Shown piece after piece: positions 49,817-58,806 of a stretch of 64,000 nucleotides of DNA (positions are counted from its first letter, which is position 1; each line of letters starts with the position of its first letter). Source of the stretch: Actinomadura meyerae (GTDB lineage Bacteria > Actinomycetota > Actinomycetes > Streptosporangiales > Streptosporangiaceae). The translations under genes and the position numbers were made by a program. The stretch is taken from positions 1-64,000 of the forward strand of contig NZ_FZOR01000033.1 in NCBI RefSeq assembly GCF_900188445.1, in the 5' to 3' direction. The notes beneath the pieces are model-generated. The model did not search any database, was not told the origin of the DNA, and saw only the letters and a list, made by a program, of their open reading frames with translations.

Positions 49817-50398
49817 ATGACGCGGCTGGAGCACCGGGTGCACGAACTGACCGTCGGGCAGCTCGCCGAGCGGAGCGGCGTGGCCGTCTCGGCGCTGCAC
49901 TTCTACGAGTCCAAGGGCCTGATCAGCAGCCGCCGGACGGCGGGCAACCAGCGCCGGTTCGGCCGCGACACGCTCCGCCGGGTCTCGTTCATCAAGGTGG
50001 CGCAGCGCGTCGGGATCCCGCTCGCCGAGATCCGCGAGGCGCTCGCCACCCTGCCCGAGGAGCGCACCCCGACCGTCGCCGACTGGGCGCGGCTGTCCGA
50101 GCGGTGGCGCGGCGAGCTCGACGCCCGCATCCGGCAGCTCGAGCGGCTCCGCGACGACCTCACCGACTGCATCGGCTGCGGCTGCCTGTCGCTGAAGAAG
50201 TGCGCCCTCGCCAACCCCTACGACCGGCTCGGCGACGAGGGGCCGGGGCCGCGCAGGCTCCTCACCGGGCGCCCCGCCCCCGCCCCCTCCGCACCTGCAC
50301 CCGCAGGCGAGGACGAGGCGGGGTGCGCGCCGGACGGGCCGCTCCCGGACTGCGCGGAACCCTCCTGTGCCCCGGGGAGCGGCCCGGCGACCGGCTAG
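49817..50398 (+). CDS. soxR: Redox-sensing MerR-family regulator SoxR
   Basis: A 193-residue homodimeric activator with a [2Fe-2S] cluster. HTH LTVGQLAERSGVAVSALHFYESKGLISSRRTAGNQRRF (residues 12-48), dimerisation helix, then the cluster ligands CIGCGCLSLKKC (C-x2-C-x-C-x5-C, about residue 117). The C-terminal 50 residues are Pro/Ala-rich. The ATG at 49817 is taken because the promoter then gives a leaderless message and EHRVHELTVGQL matches SoxR N-termini; upstream ATGs at 49793 and 49808 lie inside the promoter. In actinobacteria SoxR responds to redox-active metabolites and lacks a SoxS partner. Confidence 0.95.
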   Translation: MTRLEHRVHELTVGQLAERSGVAVSALHFYESKGLISSRRTAGNQRRFGRDTLRRVSFIKVAQRVGIPLAEIREALATLPEERTPTVADWARLSERWRGELDARIRQLERLRDDLTDCIGCGCLSLKKCALANPYDRLGDEGPGPRRLLTGRPAPAPSAPAPAGEDEAGCAPDGPLPDCAEPSCAPGSGPATG

Positions 50399-52791
50399 CG
50401 GAGGCGCTGCGCGCGGACGTGCGGGTCGAAGCGGCGCGGTGTCGGCTCGCGCCCGGCCGGCTGGGGCGGCGCGGGGGGCGCCGGGATCGGCTCGATCGGC
50501 AGCTCCACCGACTCGTCTCCCAGCGTGAACCGCTCGCCGTGGTGCCACATCGGCAGGCCGGGGCCGTCCAGCAGCTCGTACCGGGCCGCCTCCGCGGCCA
50601 CCCCCACCTTGATCAGGTTGCCCCGGTAGCGCATCCGGAACGTCACCCGGCTGATCCCGCCCGGCAGCCGCGGCGCGAACTTCAGCTCGCCCTTGCCGGC
50701 CCGCATCCCGCCGAACCCGGCCACGATCCCGCTCCACGCCCCCGCCATCGACGCGATGTGCAGCCCGTCGCGGGTGTTGCGGTTCAGGTCGTGCAGGTCC
50801 ATCAGTGCGGTCTCGCCGAGGTAGTCGTGCGCGAGCTCCAGTTGCCCGACCTCCGCCGCGACCACCGCCTGCGTCTGCGCCGACAGCGAGGAGTCGCGGA
50901 CGGTGAGCCCCTCGTAGTAGGCGAAGTCGCGCTCCTTCTGCTCGTCGGTGAACGCCTCCCCGCACAGGTGCAGGGCGAGCACGAGGTCGGCCTGCTTGAC
51001 GACCTGCTTGCGGTACAGGTCGAAGTACGGGTAGTTCAGCAGCAGCGGGTAGTGGTCGGGCTTGGTGGACGCGAAGTCCCACCGGGCGTGGTTGGTGAAG
51101 CTCTCGCTCTGCGGGTGGACGCCGAGCCGCTCGTCGTAGGGGATCAGCATGGCCGCCGCCGCGTCCCGCCACGACGCGGCCTCCTCGGCGTTCACCCCGA
51201 GCCGGTCGGCCACGTCCGGATGGCGCATCGCCATCTCGGCGGCCTCCTGCAGGTTCCGGCGCGCCATCAGGTTGGTGTAGACGTTGTTGTCGACGACCGC
51301 GCTGTACTCGTCCGGGCCGGTGACGCCGTCGATGCGGAACACCCCGCCGACGTCGTGGTGGCCGAGGCTGCGCCACAGCCGCGCCGTCTGCACCAGGATG
51401 TCGAGGCCGATCTCCCGCTCGAACTGCTCGTCCTGCGTCGCGTCGACGTACCGGACGATGGCGTCGGCGATGTCGGCGTTGATGTGGAACGCCGCCGTCC
51501 CGGCGGGCCAGTAGCCCGAGCACTCCTGGCCGCGGATCGTCCGCCACGGGAACGTCGCGCCCTCCAGGCCGAGCTGCCGGGCGCGCTCGCAGGCCAGCGG
51601 CAGCGTCATGTGCCGCCAGGCGAGCGCGTCGGCCGCCGCGCTGGGGGACGTGTAGGTCAGGACGGGCAGCACGAACGTCTCGGTGTCCCAGAACGCGTGC
51701 CCGTCGTAGCCGGGCCCCGTCAGCCCCTTGGCCGGGATCATGCGGCGCTCGGCGCGCGCGCCCGCCTGCAGGATGTGGAACAGGCCGAACCGGACCGCCT
51801 GCTGGATCTCCGCGTCGCCCTCGATCTCGACGTCCGCGCCCTCCCAGAACTCCTCCAGATAGGCGCGCTGCTCGTCGAGCAGCCCCTCCCAGCCGGTCTG
51901 CCGCGCGCCCGCCAGCGCCCCGACCACCTGGTCGTGCAGCGCGGGCCGGGACCGGCGGCTCGACCAGCCGTAGGCGATGTACTTGACGATGCGCAGCTTC
52001 TGCCCGGGCTCCAGCCGCGTCGCGACCGTCAGCCGGCCCACGTCGGGGGCGCTCTCGGTCTCCACCCGCATCGACTCCGGGCCCTCGATGTCGTGCGACA
52101 TGCCGGCGCCCATCCGCAGCCCGCTGCGCCGCGTCCGGTGCAGCAGCAGCACCTTCGTGCCGTTGGCGAAGTGCTCCTCGCTGACGAGGGGGCTCTCCAG
52201 GATCGCCGAGGAGCGCGGGTCCTTGCCGCCGCCGGGCAGCGCCTCGTTGGCCACCAGCTCCGACTGGGCGACCACCCGCACCGAGCCGTCCACCGGCTCG
52301 ACCTCGTAGCAGATCGCCGCGATCGCCCGCTGCGTCAGCGACACCAGCCGCTGCGAGGTGACCCTGACCGTCTTGTCGGCGGGGGACGTCCACTCCAGCT
52401 GCCGGGTCAGGGTGCCCTCGCGCATGTCGAGCACCCGCTCGTGGTGGTGGAGGCGGCCGTAGCGCACGTCGAGCGGCTCGTCGTCCACCAGCAGCCGGAT
52501 GATCTTGCCGTTGGTGACGTTGATGACCGTCTGCCCCGACTCCGGATACCCGTAGGCGGTCTCGGCGTGCGGCAGCGGCCGCTGCTCGTAGAACGAGTTC
52601 AGGTACGTGCCCGGCAGGCCGTGCGGCTCGCCCTCGTCGAGGTTGGCGCGCATGCCGAGATGCCCGTTGGACAGCGCGAACACCGACTCGCCCTGGGCCA
52701 GCCGGTCCAGCCGGAGCTCGGGTTCGCGGACGCACCACGGCTCCACCGTGAACACCGGCCGGTCGGCGGCGCTCTGCCCCTCCCGCTCCAT
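50395..52791 (-). CDS. Glycoside hydrolase family 65 disaccharide phosphorylase
   Basis: A 798-residue enzyme of the kojibiose/maltose/trehalose phosphorylase family; it splits an alpha-glucosyl disaccharide with phosphate to beta-glucose 1-phosphate and glucose. N-terminal domain (ESVFALSNGHLGMRANLDEGEPHGLPGTYLNSFYEQRPLPHAET) then the (alpha/alpha)6 barrel with GHAFWDTETFVLPVL and the catalytic acid Glu in GVTGPDEYSAVVDNNVYTN (about residue 495). HVQPxS-like GVHPQSESFTNHARWDF follows. The adjacent beta-phosphoglucomutase gene fits the product. Substrate class is uncertain. Its ATG overlaps the beta-PGM stop (TGATG), and its stop shares CTAG with soxR's. Confidence 0.9.
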   Translation of the reverse strand: MEREGQSAADRPVFTVEPWCVREPELRLDRLAQGESVFALSNGHLGMRANLDEGEPHGLPGTYLNSFYEQRPLPHAETAYGYPESGQTVINVTNGKIIRLLVDDEPLDVRYGRLHHHERVLDMREGTLTRQLEWTSPADKTVRVTSQRLVSLTQRAIAAICYEVEPVDGSVRVVAQSELVANEALPGGGKDPRSSAILESPLVSEEHFANGTKVLLLHRTRRSGLRMGAGMSHDIEGPESMRVETESAPDVGRLTVATRLEPGQKLRIVKYIAYGWSSRRSRPALHDQVVGALAGARQTGWEGLLDEQRAYLEEFWEGADVEIEGDAEIQQAVRFGLFHILQAGARAERRMIPAKGLTGPGYDGHAFWDTETFVLPVLTYTSPSAAADALAWRHMTLPLACERARQLGLEGATFPWRTIRGQECSGYWPAGTAAFHINADIADAIVRYVDATQDEQFEREIGLDILVQTARLWRSLGHHDVGGVFRIDGVTGPDEYSAVVDNNVYTNLMARRNLQEAAEMAMRHPDVADRLGVNAEEAASWRDAAAAMLIPYDERLGVHPQSESFTNHARWDFASTKPDHYPLLLNYPYFDLYRKQVVKQADLVLALHLCGEAFTDEQKERDFAYYEGLTVRDSSLSAQTQAVVAAEVGQLELAHDYLGETALMDLHDLNRNTRDGLHIASMAGAWSGIVAGFGGMRAGKGELKFAPRLPGGISRVTFRMRYRGNLIKVGVAAEAARYELLDGPGLPMWHHGERFTLGDESVELPIEPIPAPPAPPQPAGREPTPRRFDPHVRAQRLR

Positions 52792-53540
52792 CACACGTCC
52801 TCCAGCAGTTCGGAGAGGTCGTCCACGACCACGTCGGCGCCGTGCTCGGCCAGCGCCTTCGCGTGCGCCTCGCTCACCCGGTTGACCCCCACGACGTAGG
52901 CGAACCCGCCCGCCCGGCCCGCCTGGACGCCCGCGAGCGCGTCCTCGAACACCACCGCACGCGACGCCGGGACGCCCAGCTCCTTCGCGCCCAGGAGGAA
53001 CATGTCCGGGGCGGGCTTGCCGGGCAGGTGCCGCTCGGCGGCGATGACGCCGTCCACGCGCGCGTCGAACAGGTCGGTGATGCCGACCGTCGCCAGCACC
53101 TGGACGGTGTTCGCGCTCGACGAGACCACGGCCGTCCGCAGCCCCGCCTCGCGGGCCGCGCGGACGTAGTCGATCGACCCGTCGAACGTCTCGACGCCCT
53201 TCTCCTCGATGATCTTCAGCACCAGCGCGTTCTTGCGGTTGCCGAGGCCGCGGACCGTCTCCTTCTCCGGCGGGTCGCCGGGATCGCCCTCGGGGAGGAC
53301 GATGCCCCGCGACTCCAGGAACGAGCGCGTCCCGTCCTCGCGCTTCTTGCCGTCGACGTACCGGCCGTAGTCGTGCACCGGGTCGAACTCGATGAACGCC
53401 TCGCCGGTCCGTTCGGAACGTTCCCGCAGGTACCCGTCGAACATCTCCTTCCACGCCGCGGCGTGGACGGACGCCGTCCGGGTCAGCACCCCGTCGAGAT
53501 CGAAGAGACACGCCGTCGCGTCGTCCGGCAGCCCCAGCAT
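52791..53540 (-). CDS. HAD-family beta-phosphoglucomutase
   Basis: A 249-residue HAD phosphatase-fold enzyme that would convert beta-glucose 1-phosphate to glucose 6-phosphate. Motif I CLFDLDGVLTRTA with both Asp (about residues 14-16), motif II VVSSSANT, Lys/motif III GKPAPDMFLLGAKELG, and motif IV VVFEDALAGVQAG. Positioned upstream of the GH65 gene and coupled to it. The ATG at 53540 is preceded by AGGGGGT; an in-frame GTG two codons earlier is possible. Confidence 0.9.
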   Translation of the reverse strand: MLGLPDDATACLFDLDGVLTRTASVHAAAWKEMFDGYLRERSERTGEAFIEFDPVHDYGRYVDGKKREDGTRSFLESRGIVLPEGDPGDPPEKETVRGLGNRKNALVLKIIEEKGVETFDGSIDYVRAAREAGLRTAVVSSSANTVQVLATVGITDLFDARVDGVIAAERHLPGKPAPDMFLLGAKELGVPASRAVVFEDALAGVQAGRAGGFAYVVGVNRVSEAHAKALAEHGADVVVDDLSELLEDV

Positions 53541-53699
53541 CCGCACCCCCTGACACCATCGAAGTGAAGTAGACGATGATCTGTACCGCGCGACCCGTTC
53601 CCGCGCCGAGCCCGGACAACCGGCCCGGCACTCGAACAGAGGGATCACGCCCCGCGTACAACCCCTCGGTCAGGGTCGCACACGAGGAGGAGTGAGCCA

Positions 53700-55124
53700 A
53701 TGCAGAAGGCGCGAATCGGGGTCACCGGCCTGGCGGTGATGGGCCGGAACCTGGCCCGCAACCTCGCCCGGCACGGGCACGCCGTCGCCGTCCACAACCG
53801 CACGCAGAGCCGGACGAAGGCGCTGGTCGAGCAGTTCGGCGACGAGGGGACGTTCCTGCCCGCCGACACGCCGGAGCAGTTCGTCGCGTCGCTGGAGCGG
53901 CCCCGGCGGCTGGTGGTCATGGTGAAGGCGGGCGCCCCGACCGACGCGGTCATCGAGGAGTTCGCGCCGCTGCTGGAGCCCGGCGACATGATCGTGGACG
54001 GCGGCAACGCCAACTTCCTCGACACGCGCCGCCGCGAGGCCGCGCTCCGCGAGCGCGGCCTGCACTTCGTCGGCACCGGCATCTCCGGCGGCGAGGAGGG
54101 CGCGCTGCACGGCCCGAGCATCATGCCGGGCGGCTCCGCCGAGTCCTACGCCGCCCTCGGCCCGCTGCTGGAGGACATCTCCGCCAAGGTGGACGGCACG
54201 CCCTGCTGCACCCACGTCGGCCCCGACGGCGCCGGGCACTTCGTGAAGATGGTGCACAACGGCATCGAGTACGCCGACATGCAGCTGATCGCCGAGTCCT
54301 ACGACCTGCTCCGGCACGCCGCCGGGCTGGCGCCCGCCGAGATCGCCGAGGTCTTCCGCACCTGGAACGCCGGCCGCCTCGACTCCTACCTCATCGAGAT
54401 CACCGCCGAGGTCCTCGCGCACACCGACGCGGCGACCGGCCGCCCGTTCGTCGACGTCGTGCTGGACCAGGCCGAGCAGAAGGGCACCGGGCGCTGGACG
54501 GTGCAGACCGCGCTCGACCTCGGCGTCCCGGTCGGCGGCATCGCCGAGGCCGTGTTCGCCCGCTCCGTCTCCGGCCACGCCGCCCTCCGCGAGGCCGCCC
54601 GGGGCCTGCCGGGCCCGTCCCGCACCGGCGCCGCGGGCGCCGGCTTCGCCGACGCCGTCGAGAGGGCGCTCTACGCGTCCAAGATCGTCGCGTACGCGCA
54701 GGGCTTCCACGAGATCCAGGCGGGCAGCGCCGAGTACGGCTGGGACATCGACCTCGCCGCGATGGCCACCATCTGGCGCGGCGGCTGCATCATCCGGGCC
54801 GAGTTCCTGGACCGTATCCGCGCCGCCTACGAGGCCGACCCGCACACGCCGACGCTGCTGACCGACGACCACTTCGCCGCGGCCGCCGGGGACGCGCAGG
54901 ACGCGTGGCGCGACGTCGTCGCCACCGCCGCCCGCCTCGGCATCCCCGCGCCGGGCTTCTCCACCGCGCTGGCCTACTACGACTCCCTGCGCGCCGACCG
55001 CCTGCCGGCCGCGCTCACCCAGGGCCAGCGCGACTTCTTCGGCGCGCACACCTACCGCCGCGTCGACCGCGAGGGCTCCTTCCACACCCTCTGGGGCGGC
55101 GACCGCACCGAAGTCACCTCCTGA
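53700..55124 (+). CDS. gnd: 6-phosphogluconate dehydrogenase (decarboxylating)
   Basis: A 474-residue enzyme of the pentose phosphate pathway producing ribulose 5-phosphate and NADPH. Start ARIGVTGLAVMGRNLARNLARHG is the NADP-binding site with HNRTQSR; MIVDGGNANFLDTRRREA, ISGGEEGALHGPSIMPGG (substrate loop) and VKMVHNGIEYADMQLIAE follow in the standard order, with IWRGGCIIRAEFL further on. Length is that of the 470-residue bacterial class. It is divergent from the GH65/beta-PGM pair across about 160 nt. GAGGAG precedes the ATG. Confidence 0.95.
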   Translation: MQKARIGVTGLAVMGRNLARNLARHGHAVAVHNRTQSRTKALVEQFGDEGTFLPADTPEQFVASLERPRRLVVMVKAGAPTDAVIEEFAPLLEPGDMIVDGGNANFLDTRRREAALRERGLHFVGTGISGGEEGALHGPSIMPGGSAESYAALGPLLEDISAKVDGTPCCTHVGPDGAGHFVKMVHNGIEYADMQLIAESYDLLRHAAGLAPAEIAEVFRTWNAGRLDSYLIEITAEVLAHTDAATGRPFVDVVLDQAEQKGTGRWTVQTALDLGVPVGGIAEAVFARSVSGHAALREAARGLPGPSRTGAAGAGFADAVERALYASKIVAYAQGFHEIQAGSAEYGWDIDLAAMATIWRGGCIIRAEFLDRIRAAYEADPHTPTLLTDDHFAAAAGDAQDAWRDVVATAARLGIPAPGFSTALAYYDSLRADRLPAALTQGQRDFFGAHTYRRVDREGSFHTLWGGDRTEVTS

Positions 55125-55140
55125 CGCCCCGAAGCCGGCG

Positions 55141-55186
55141 CCCGAACCGGCACCGCCCGAACCGGCACCGCCCGAACCCGACACCG
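55141..55186 (+). repeat. 15-bp tandem repeat after gnd
   Basis: CCCGAACCGGCACCG occurs twice in tandem (55141-55155, 55156-55170), followed by a degenerate third copy. It lies just beyond the gnd stop; function unknown. Confidence 0.6.
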
Positions 55187-55231
55187 CCCGACGCCGGGCC
55201 CCGCGGTCTCCCCGCGCGGCCCGGCCGCGGC

Positions 55232-55417
55232 TCACGCCTCGCCGGGCTCGTCGGGCTCCTTCTCCACCCCGGCGATGGGGTTCGCGTCGCGGACGCCGCC
55301 GGCGGCGTCCGACTCGTAGCCCTCGTCGGCGCTCTCGGTCCCCGGCACGACCCGCTCGTGGGCCTGGTCCTCCAGACCGGAGCTGGCCCCCGGCTCGTCC
55401 GGCTCGTCCTTCTTCAT
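55232..55417 (-). CDS. Small acidic hydrophilic protein, unknown
   Basis: A 61-residue protein rich in Asp, Glu, Gly and Pro (KKDEPDEP at the start, KEPDEPGEA at the end) with no helix long enough to cross a membrane and no Cys. Such small disordered proteins are common hypotheticals in actinomycetes. GGGAG with a 9-nt spacer precedes the ATG; a start 45 nt upstream is also possible. Confidence 0.6.
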   Translation of the reverse strand: MKKDEPDEPGASSGLEDQAHERVVPGTESADEGYESDAAGGVRDANPIAGVEKEPDEPGEA

Positions 55418-55465
55418 CGCTCGGCTCCCTTCCGTTCCCGTCCACCCCTTGTTGCCGGACATCTC

Positions 55466-55523
55466 CGCCCTAACCCGGTCCGCCCCATCCCGGTCCGCCC
55501 ATCCCGGTCCGCCCTAACCCGGC
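55466..55523 (+). repeat. 14-15-bp tandem repeat upstream of the small acidic gene
   Basis: About four copies of CCGCCC(C)(T/A)(A)NCCCGGT with variants CCTAACCCGGT and CCATCCCGGT. It sits in the divergent gap between the small acidic gene and the HD gene. Confidence 0.55.
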
Positions 55524-55591
55524 CGTCACGGGTTCCTTGCGGATCCGGGCGGCCCGCCGCCCGTCCGGGCGTTACGCGAGCAGCCGGACCG

Positions 55592-55597
55592 TAGGCT
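55592..55597 (+). promoter_or_regulatory. -10 element of the leaderless HD gene
   Basis: TAGGCT, 6 nt, then the ATG at 55604. Confidence 0.5.
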
Positions 55598-55603
55598 TGG
55601 CGG

Positions 55604-56200
55604 ATGCGGGTTCCGGGGGACGAGGAGATCAGGGCGCTGCACGAGCGGCACGCTCCGGGGCGGGAGGCGTTCGAGCTCGTCTGGACGCACTGCGTGATCG
55701 TGTCCGAGATCGCCGAGCGGATCATGGCCGACGGCCGGTTCGGCGTCGACGCGGACCTGGTGCGCGCCGGGTGCCTGCTGCACGACATCGGGGTGTACCG
55801 GCTCTACGACGCGGCGGGCGAGATCGACTTCAAGGGGTACGTCCGGCACGGGGTGCTCGGGTACGAACTGCTGCGGGACGAGGGCCTCCCCGAGGTGCTC
55901 CGCCGGTTCTGCTCCTGCCACACCGGCATGGGCCTGACCCGCGACGACATCGAGCGGCAGGGCCTTCCGCTGCCCGCGGGCGACTACGTCCCGGAGACCC
56001 GGGAGGAGCGGCTCGTCATGTACGCCGACAAGTTCCACAGCAAGACCAATCCGCCGGTCTTCGTGTCCGCCGACACCTACGCCGTGCACGTGCGGCGGTT
56101 CGGCGAGGGCAAGGCGGAGCTGTTCCAGGAGATGCGCGAGCTGTACGGCGAGCCCGATCTCAAGCCCCTGGCCGCCGAATACGGCCACGCGCTGGTGTGA
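55604..56200 (+). CDS. HD-domain phosphohydrolase
   Basis: A 198-residue metal-dependent hydrolase. HD motif in LVRAGCLLHDIGVYRLYD (the HDIG subclass), preceded by the first His (WTHCVIVSEIAERI) and followed by FCSCHTGMGL and YADKFHSKTNPPVF, giving the usual H...HD...D ligand set. Substrate unknown; relatives include nucleotide phosphohydrolases. The ATG is leaderless; it is followed 51 nt downstream by the DUF3516 helicase gene. Confidence 0.85.
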   Translation: MRVPGDEEIRALHERHAPGREAFELVWTHCVIVSEIAERIMADGRFGVDADLVRAGCLLHDIGVYRLYDAAGEIDFKGYVRHGVLGYELLRDEGLPEVLRRFCSCHTGMGLTRDDIERQGLPLPAGDYVPETREERLVMYADKFHSKTNPPVFVSADTYAVHVRRFGEGKAELFQEMRELYGEPDLKPLAAEYGHALV

Positions 56201-56239
56201 GCGCGGCCGTCCCCGGCACGGGCAGTGGGTGATCGGGGG

Positions 56240-56245
56240 CAGGAT
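56240..56245 (+). promoter_or_regulatory. -10-like element of the helicase gene
   Basis: CAGGAT, 6 nt, then the GTG at 56252. Weaker than the others (nANNNT), but the spacing matches exactly. Confidence 0.35.
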
Positions 56246-56251
56246 GGAGGG

Positions 56252-58762
56252 GTGAGCCTTATCGATGAGCTTCCCTCCGGAAACGACACAGACGCAGACT
56301 CGCTCTTCGAGGCGTTCGAGCGGTGGGTGTCGGGGCGCGGGATCACCTTGTACCCGGCGCAGGAGGAGGCGCTCATCGAGGTGGTGTCCGGCGCGAACGT
56401 GATCCTGTCGACCCCGACCGGGTCGGGCAAGAGCCTGGTCGCGGCGGGGGCGCTGTTCGCGGCGCTGGGCCGGGAGCAGGTCGGCTTCTACACCGCGCCG
56501 ATCAAGGCGCTGGTCTCGGAGAAGTTCTTCGACCTGTGCGAGATGTTCGGGCGCGAGAACGTCGGGATGATGACCGGCGACGCCAGCGTGAACGCGGACG
56601 CGCCGATCATCTGCTGCACGGCGGAGGTGCTGGCGAACATCGCGCTGCGGGACGGCGCCGACGCCGACATCGGCGTGGTGGTGATGGACGAGTTCCACTT
56701 CTACGCCGAGCCCGAGCGGGGCTGGGCGTGGCAGATCCCGCTGCTGGAGCTTCCGCAGGCGCAGTTCCTGCTGATGTCGGCGACGCTGGGCGACGTCGCG
56801 TTCTTCCAGAAGGACCTCACCCGGCGGACGGGCCGGCCGACGGCGCTGGTGACCTCGGCGGAGCGGCCCGTCCCGCTGATCTACGACTACCGGGTGACGC
56901 CGCTGCACGAGACGATCGAGGAGCTGCTGGCCGAGCAGAAGGCGCCGATCTACCTGGTGCACTTCACGCAGGCGGCGGCGATCGAGCGGGCGCAGGCGCT
57001 GATGAGCATCAACGTGTGCACCAAGGCGGAGAAGGCCCGCATCGCGGAGCTGATCGGCAACTTCCGGTTCACCACGAAGTTCGGGCGGAACCTGTCGCGG
57101 TTCGTCCGGCACGGCATCGGGGTCCACCACGCCGGGATGCTGCCCAAGTACCGGCGGCTGGTGGAGAGGCTCGCGCAGGCCGGGCTGCTGAAGGTCATCT
57201 GCGGCACCGACACCCTCGGCGTCGGGGTGAACGTCCCGATCCGGACGGTGGTGTTCACCGCGCTGAGCAAGTACGACGGGCACCGGGTGCGGCGGCTGCG
57301 GGCGCGGGAGTTCCACCAGATCGCCGGGCGGGCGGGGCGCGCCGGGTTCGACACGGTCGGGTTCGTGGTGGCGCAGGCCCCCGAGCACGTCGTCGAGAAC
57401 GAGAAGGCCCTCGCCAAGGCGGGCGACGACCCGAAGAAGCGGCGCAAGGTGCAGCGCAAGAAGCCGCCCGAGGGGTTCGTCGGCTGGGACGAGGAGGTCT
57501 TCGCGAAGCTGCAGGAGGCCGAGCCGGAGATGCTCCGGTCCCGGTTCCAGGTCAGCCACGCGATGCTGCTGTCGGTGATCGCGCGGCCGGGCAACGCGTT
57601 CCAGGCGATGAAGCGGCTGCTGACCGACAACCACGAGGAGCCGGCGGCGCGCCGCCGGCACATCTCGCGGGCCATCGCGATCTACCGGTCGCTGCTCGCG
57701 GGCGGGATCGTGGAGGTGCTGGACGAGCCCGACGAGCTCGGCCGGTACGCGCGCATCACCGTCGACCTCCAGGAGGACTTCGCGCTCAACCAGGCGCTGT
57801 CGACGTTCGCGCTGGCGGCGTTCGAGGTGCTCGACCCGGCGTCGCCGTCGTACGCGCTGGACGTCCTGTCGGTGATCGAGGCGACCTTGGACGACCCGCG
57901 GCAGATCCTCGCCGCGCAGGTCAACAGGGCGCGGGGCGAGGCCGTCCAGGAGATGAAGGCCGAGGGCATCGAGTACGAGGAGCGGATGGAGCTGCTCCAG
58001 GAGGTCGACCACCCGAAGCCGCTGGAGGACGAGCTCGCCGCCGCCTACGAGATCTACCGGGCCGGGCACCCGTGGGTCGGCGACCACCCGCTGCGGCCGA
58101 AGTCGATCGTCCGCGACATGTACGAGCGCGCGATGACGTTCACGGAGTACATCGGGTACTACGAGCTGGCGCGGGCCGAGGGCCTGGTGCTGCGGTACCT
58201 GTCGGGGGCGTACAAGGCGCTCCAGCAGACCGTCCCCGAGTCCATCAAGAGCGACGACCTGATCGACCTGATCGAGTGGCTCGGCGAGCTGGTCCGGCAG
58301 GTCGACTCCAGCCTGCTGGACGAGTGGGAGCAGCTCGCGAACCCCGCCGACGAGGGCGACCTGGAGCAGCCGATCGAGGAGCGCGTGACGAAGGTGACCG
58401 CGAACGCGCGCGCGTTCCGGGTGCTGGTCCGCAACGCGCTGTTCCGGCGGGTGGAGTTGGCGGCGCTGGAGCGCTACGGCGAGCTGGGCGAGCTCGATCC
58501 CGACTTCGGCGCGGACGCGTGGGCGGACGCCATGGACGGCTACTTCGCCGAGCACGACGAGCTGCTCACCGGCGCCGATGCCCGCGGGCCGAAGCTGCTG
58601 CGGATCGAGGAGGTGCCGGAGGACGGGCTGTGGCGCGTCCGGCAGGTGTTCGACGACCCGGAGGGGCATCACGACTGGGGGATCAGCGCCGAGGTGGACC
58701 TCGCGGGCTCCGACCAGGAGGGCGAGGCCGTGATCAGGGTGACCGGCGTCGACCGGATGTAG
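56252..58762 (+). CDS. DEAD/DEAH-box helicase with DUF3516
   Basis: An 836-residue superfamily 2 helicase found across actinobacteria. Motif I LSTPTGSGKSLVAAGALF (about residue 48), Ia YTAPIKALVSEK, motif II MDEFHFYAEPERGW (DEFH), motif III LMSATLGDV, motif V GTDTLGVGVNVPIRTVVF and motif VI HQIAGRAGRAGFDT. The C-terminal 350 residues are DUF3516. Homologues start MSLIDxLP, so the GTG at 56252 (encoding VSLIDELP) is taken. Probably acts on RNA; the exact role is not established in what I know. Confidence 0.93.
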   Translation: MSLIDELPSGNDTDADSLFEAFERWVSGRGITLYPAQEEALIEVVSGANVILSTPTGSGKSLVAAGALFAALGREQVGFYTAPIKALVSEKFFDLCEMFGRENVGMMTGDASVNADAPIICCTAEVLANIALRDGADADIGVVVMDEFHFYAEPERGWAWQIPLLELPQAQFLLMSATLGDVAFFQKDLTRRTGRPTALVTSAERPVPLIYDYRVTPLHETIEELLAEQKAPIYLVHFTQAAAIERAQALMSINVCTKAEKARIAELIGNFRFTTKFGRNLSRFVRHGIGVHHAGMLPKYRRLVERLAQAGLLKVICGTDTLGVGVNVPIRTVVFTALSKYDGHRVRRLRAREFHQIAGRAGRAGFDTVGFVVAQAPEHVVENEKALAKAGDDPKKRRKVQRKKPPEGFVGWDEEVFAKLQEAEPEMLRSRFQVSHAMLLSVIARPGNAFQAMKRLLTDNHEEPAARRRHISRAIAIYRSLLAGGIVEVLDEPDELGRYARITVDLQEDFALNQALSTFALAAFEVLDPASPSYALDVLSVIEATLDDPRQILAAQVNRARGEAVQEMKAEGIEYEERMELLQEVDHPKPLEDELAAAYEIYRAGHPWVGDHPLRPKSIVRDMYERAMTFTEYIGYYELARAEGLVLRYLSGAYKALQQTVPESIKSDDLIDLIEWLGELVRQVDSSLLDEWEQLANPADEGDLEQPIEERVTKVTANARAFRVLVRNALFRRVELAALERYGELGELDPDFGADAWADAMDGYFAEHDELLTGADARGPKLLRIEEVPEDGLWRVRQVFDDPEGHHDWGISAEVDLAGSDQEGEAVIRVTGVDRM

Positions 58763-58795
58763 GCCGGATGCAGGCCGGATGCAGGCCGGATGTAG
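58752..58795 (+). repeat. 11-bp tandem repeat at the helicase gene end
   Basis: Four units of (A/G)CCGGATG(T/C)AG, starting 58752, 58763, 58774 and 58785. The first unit contains the stop codon of the helicase gene; the last runs into the GGGAGG ribosome binding site of the next gene. Confidence 0.8.
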
Positions 58796-58806
58796 GGAGG
58801 CAGCGG

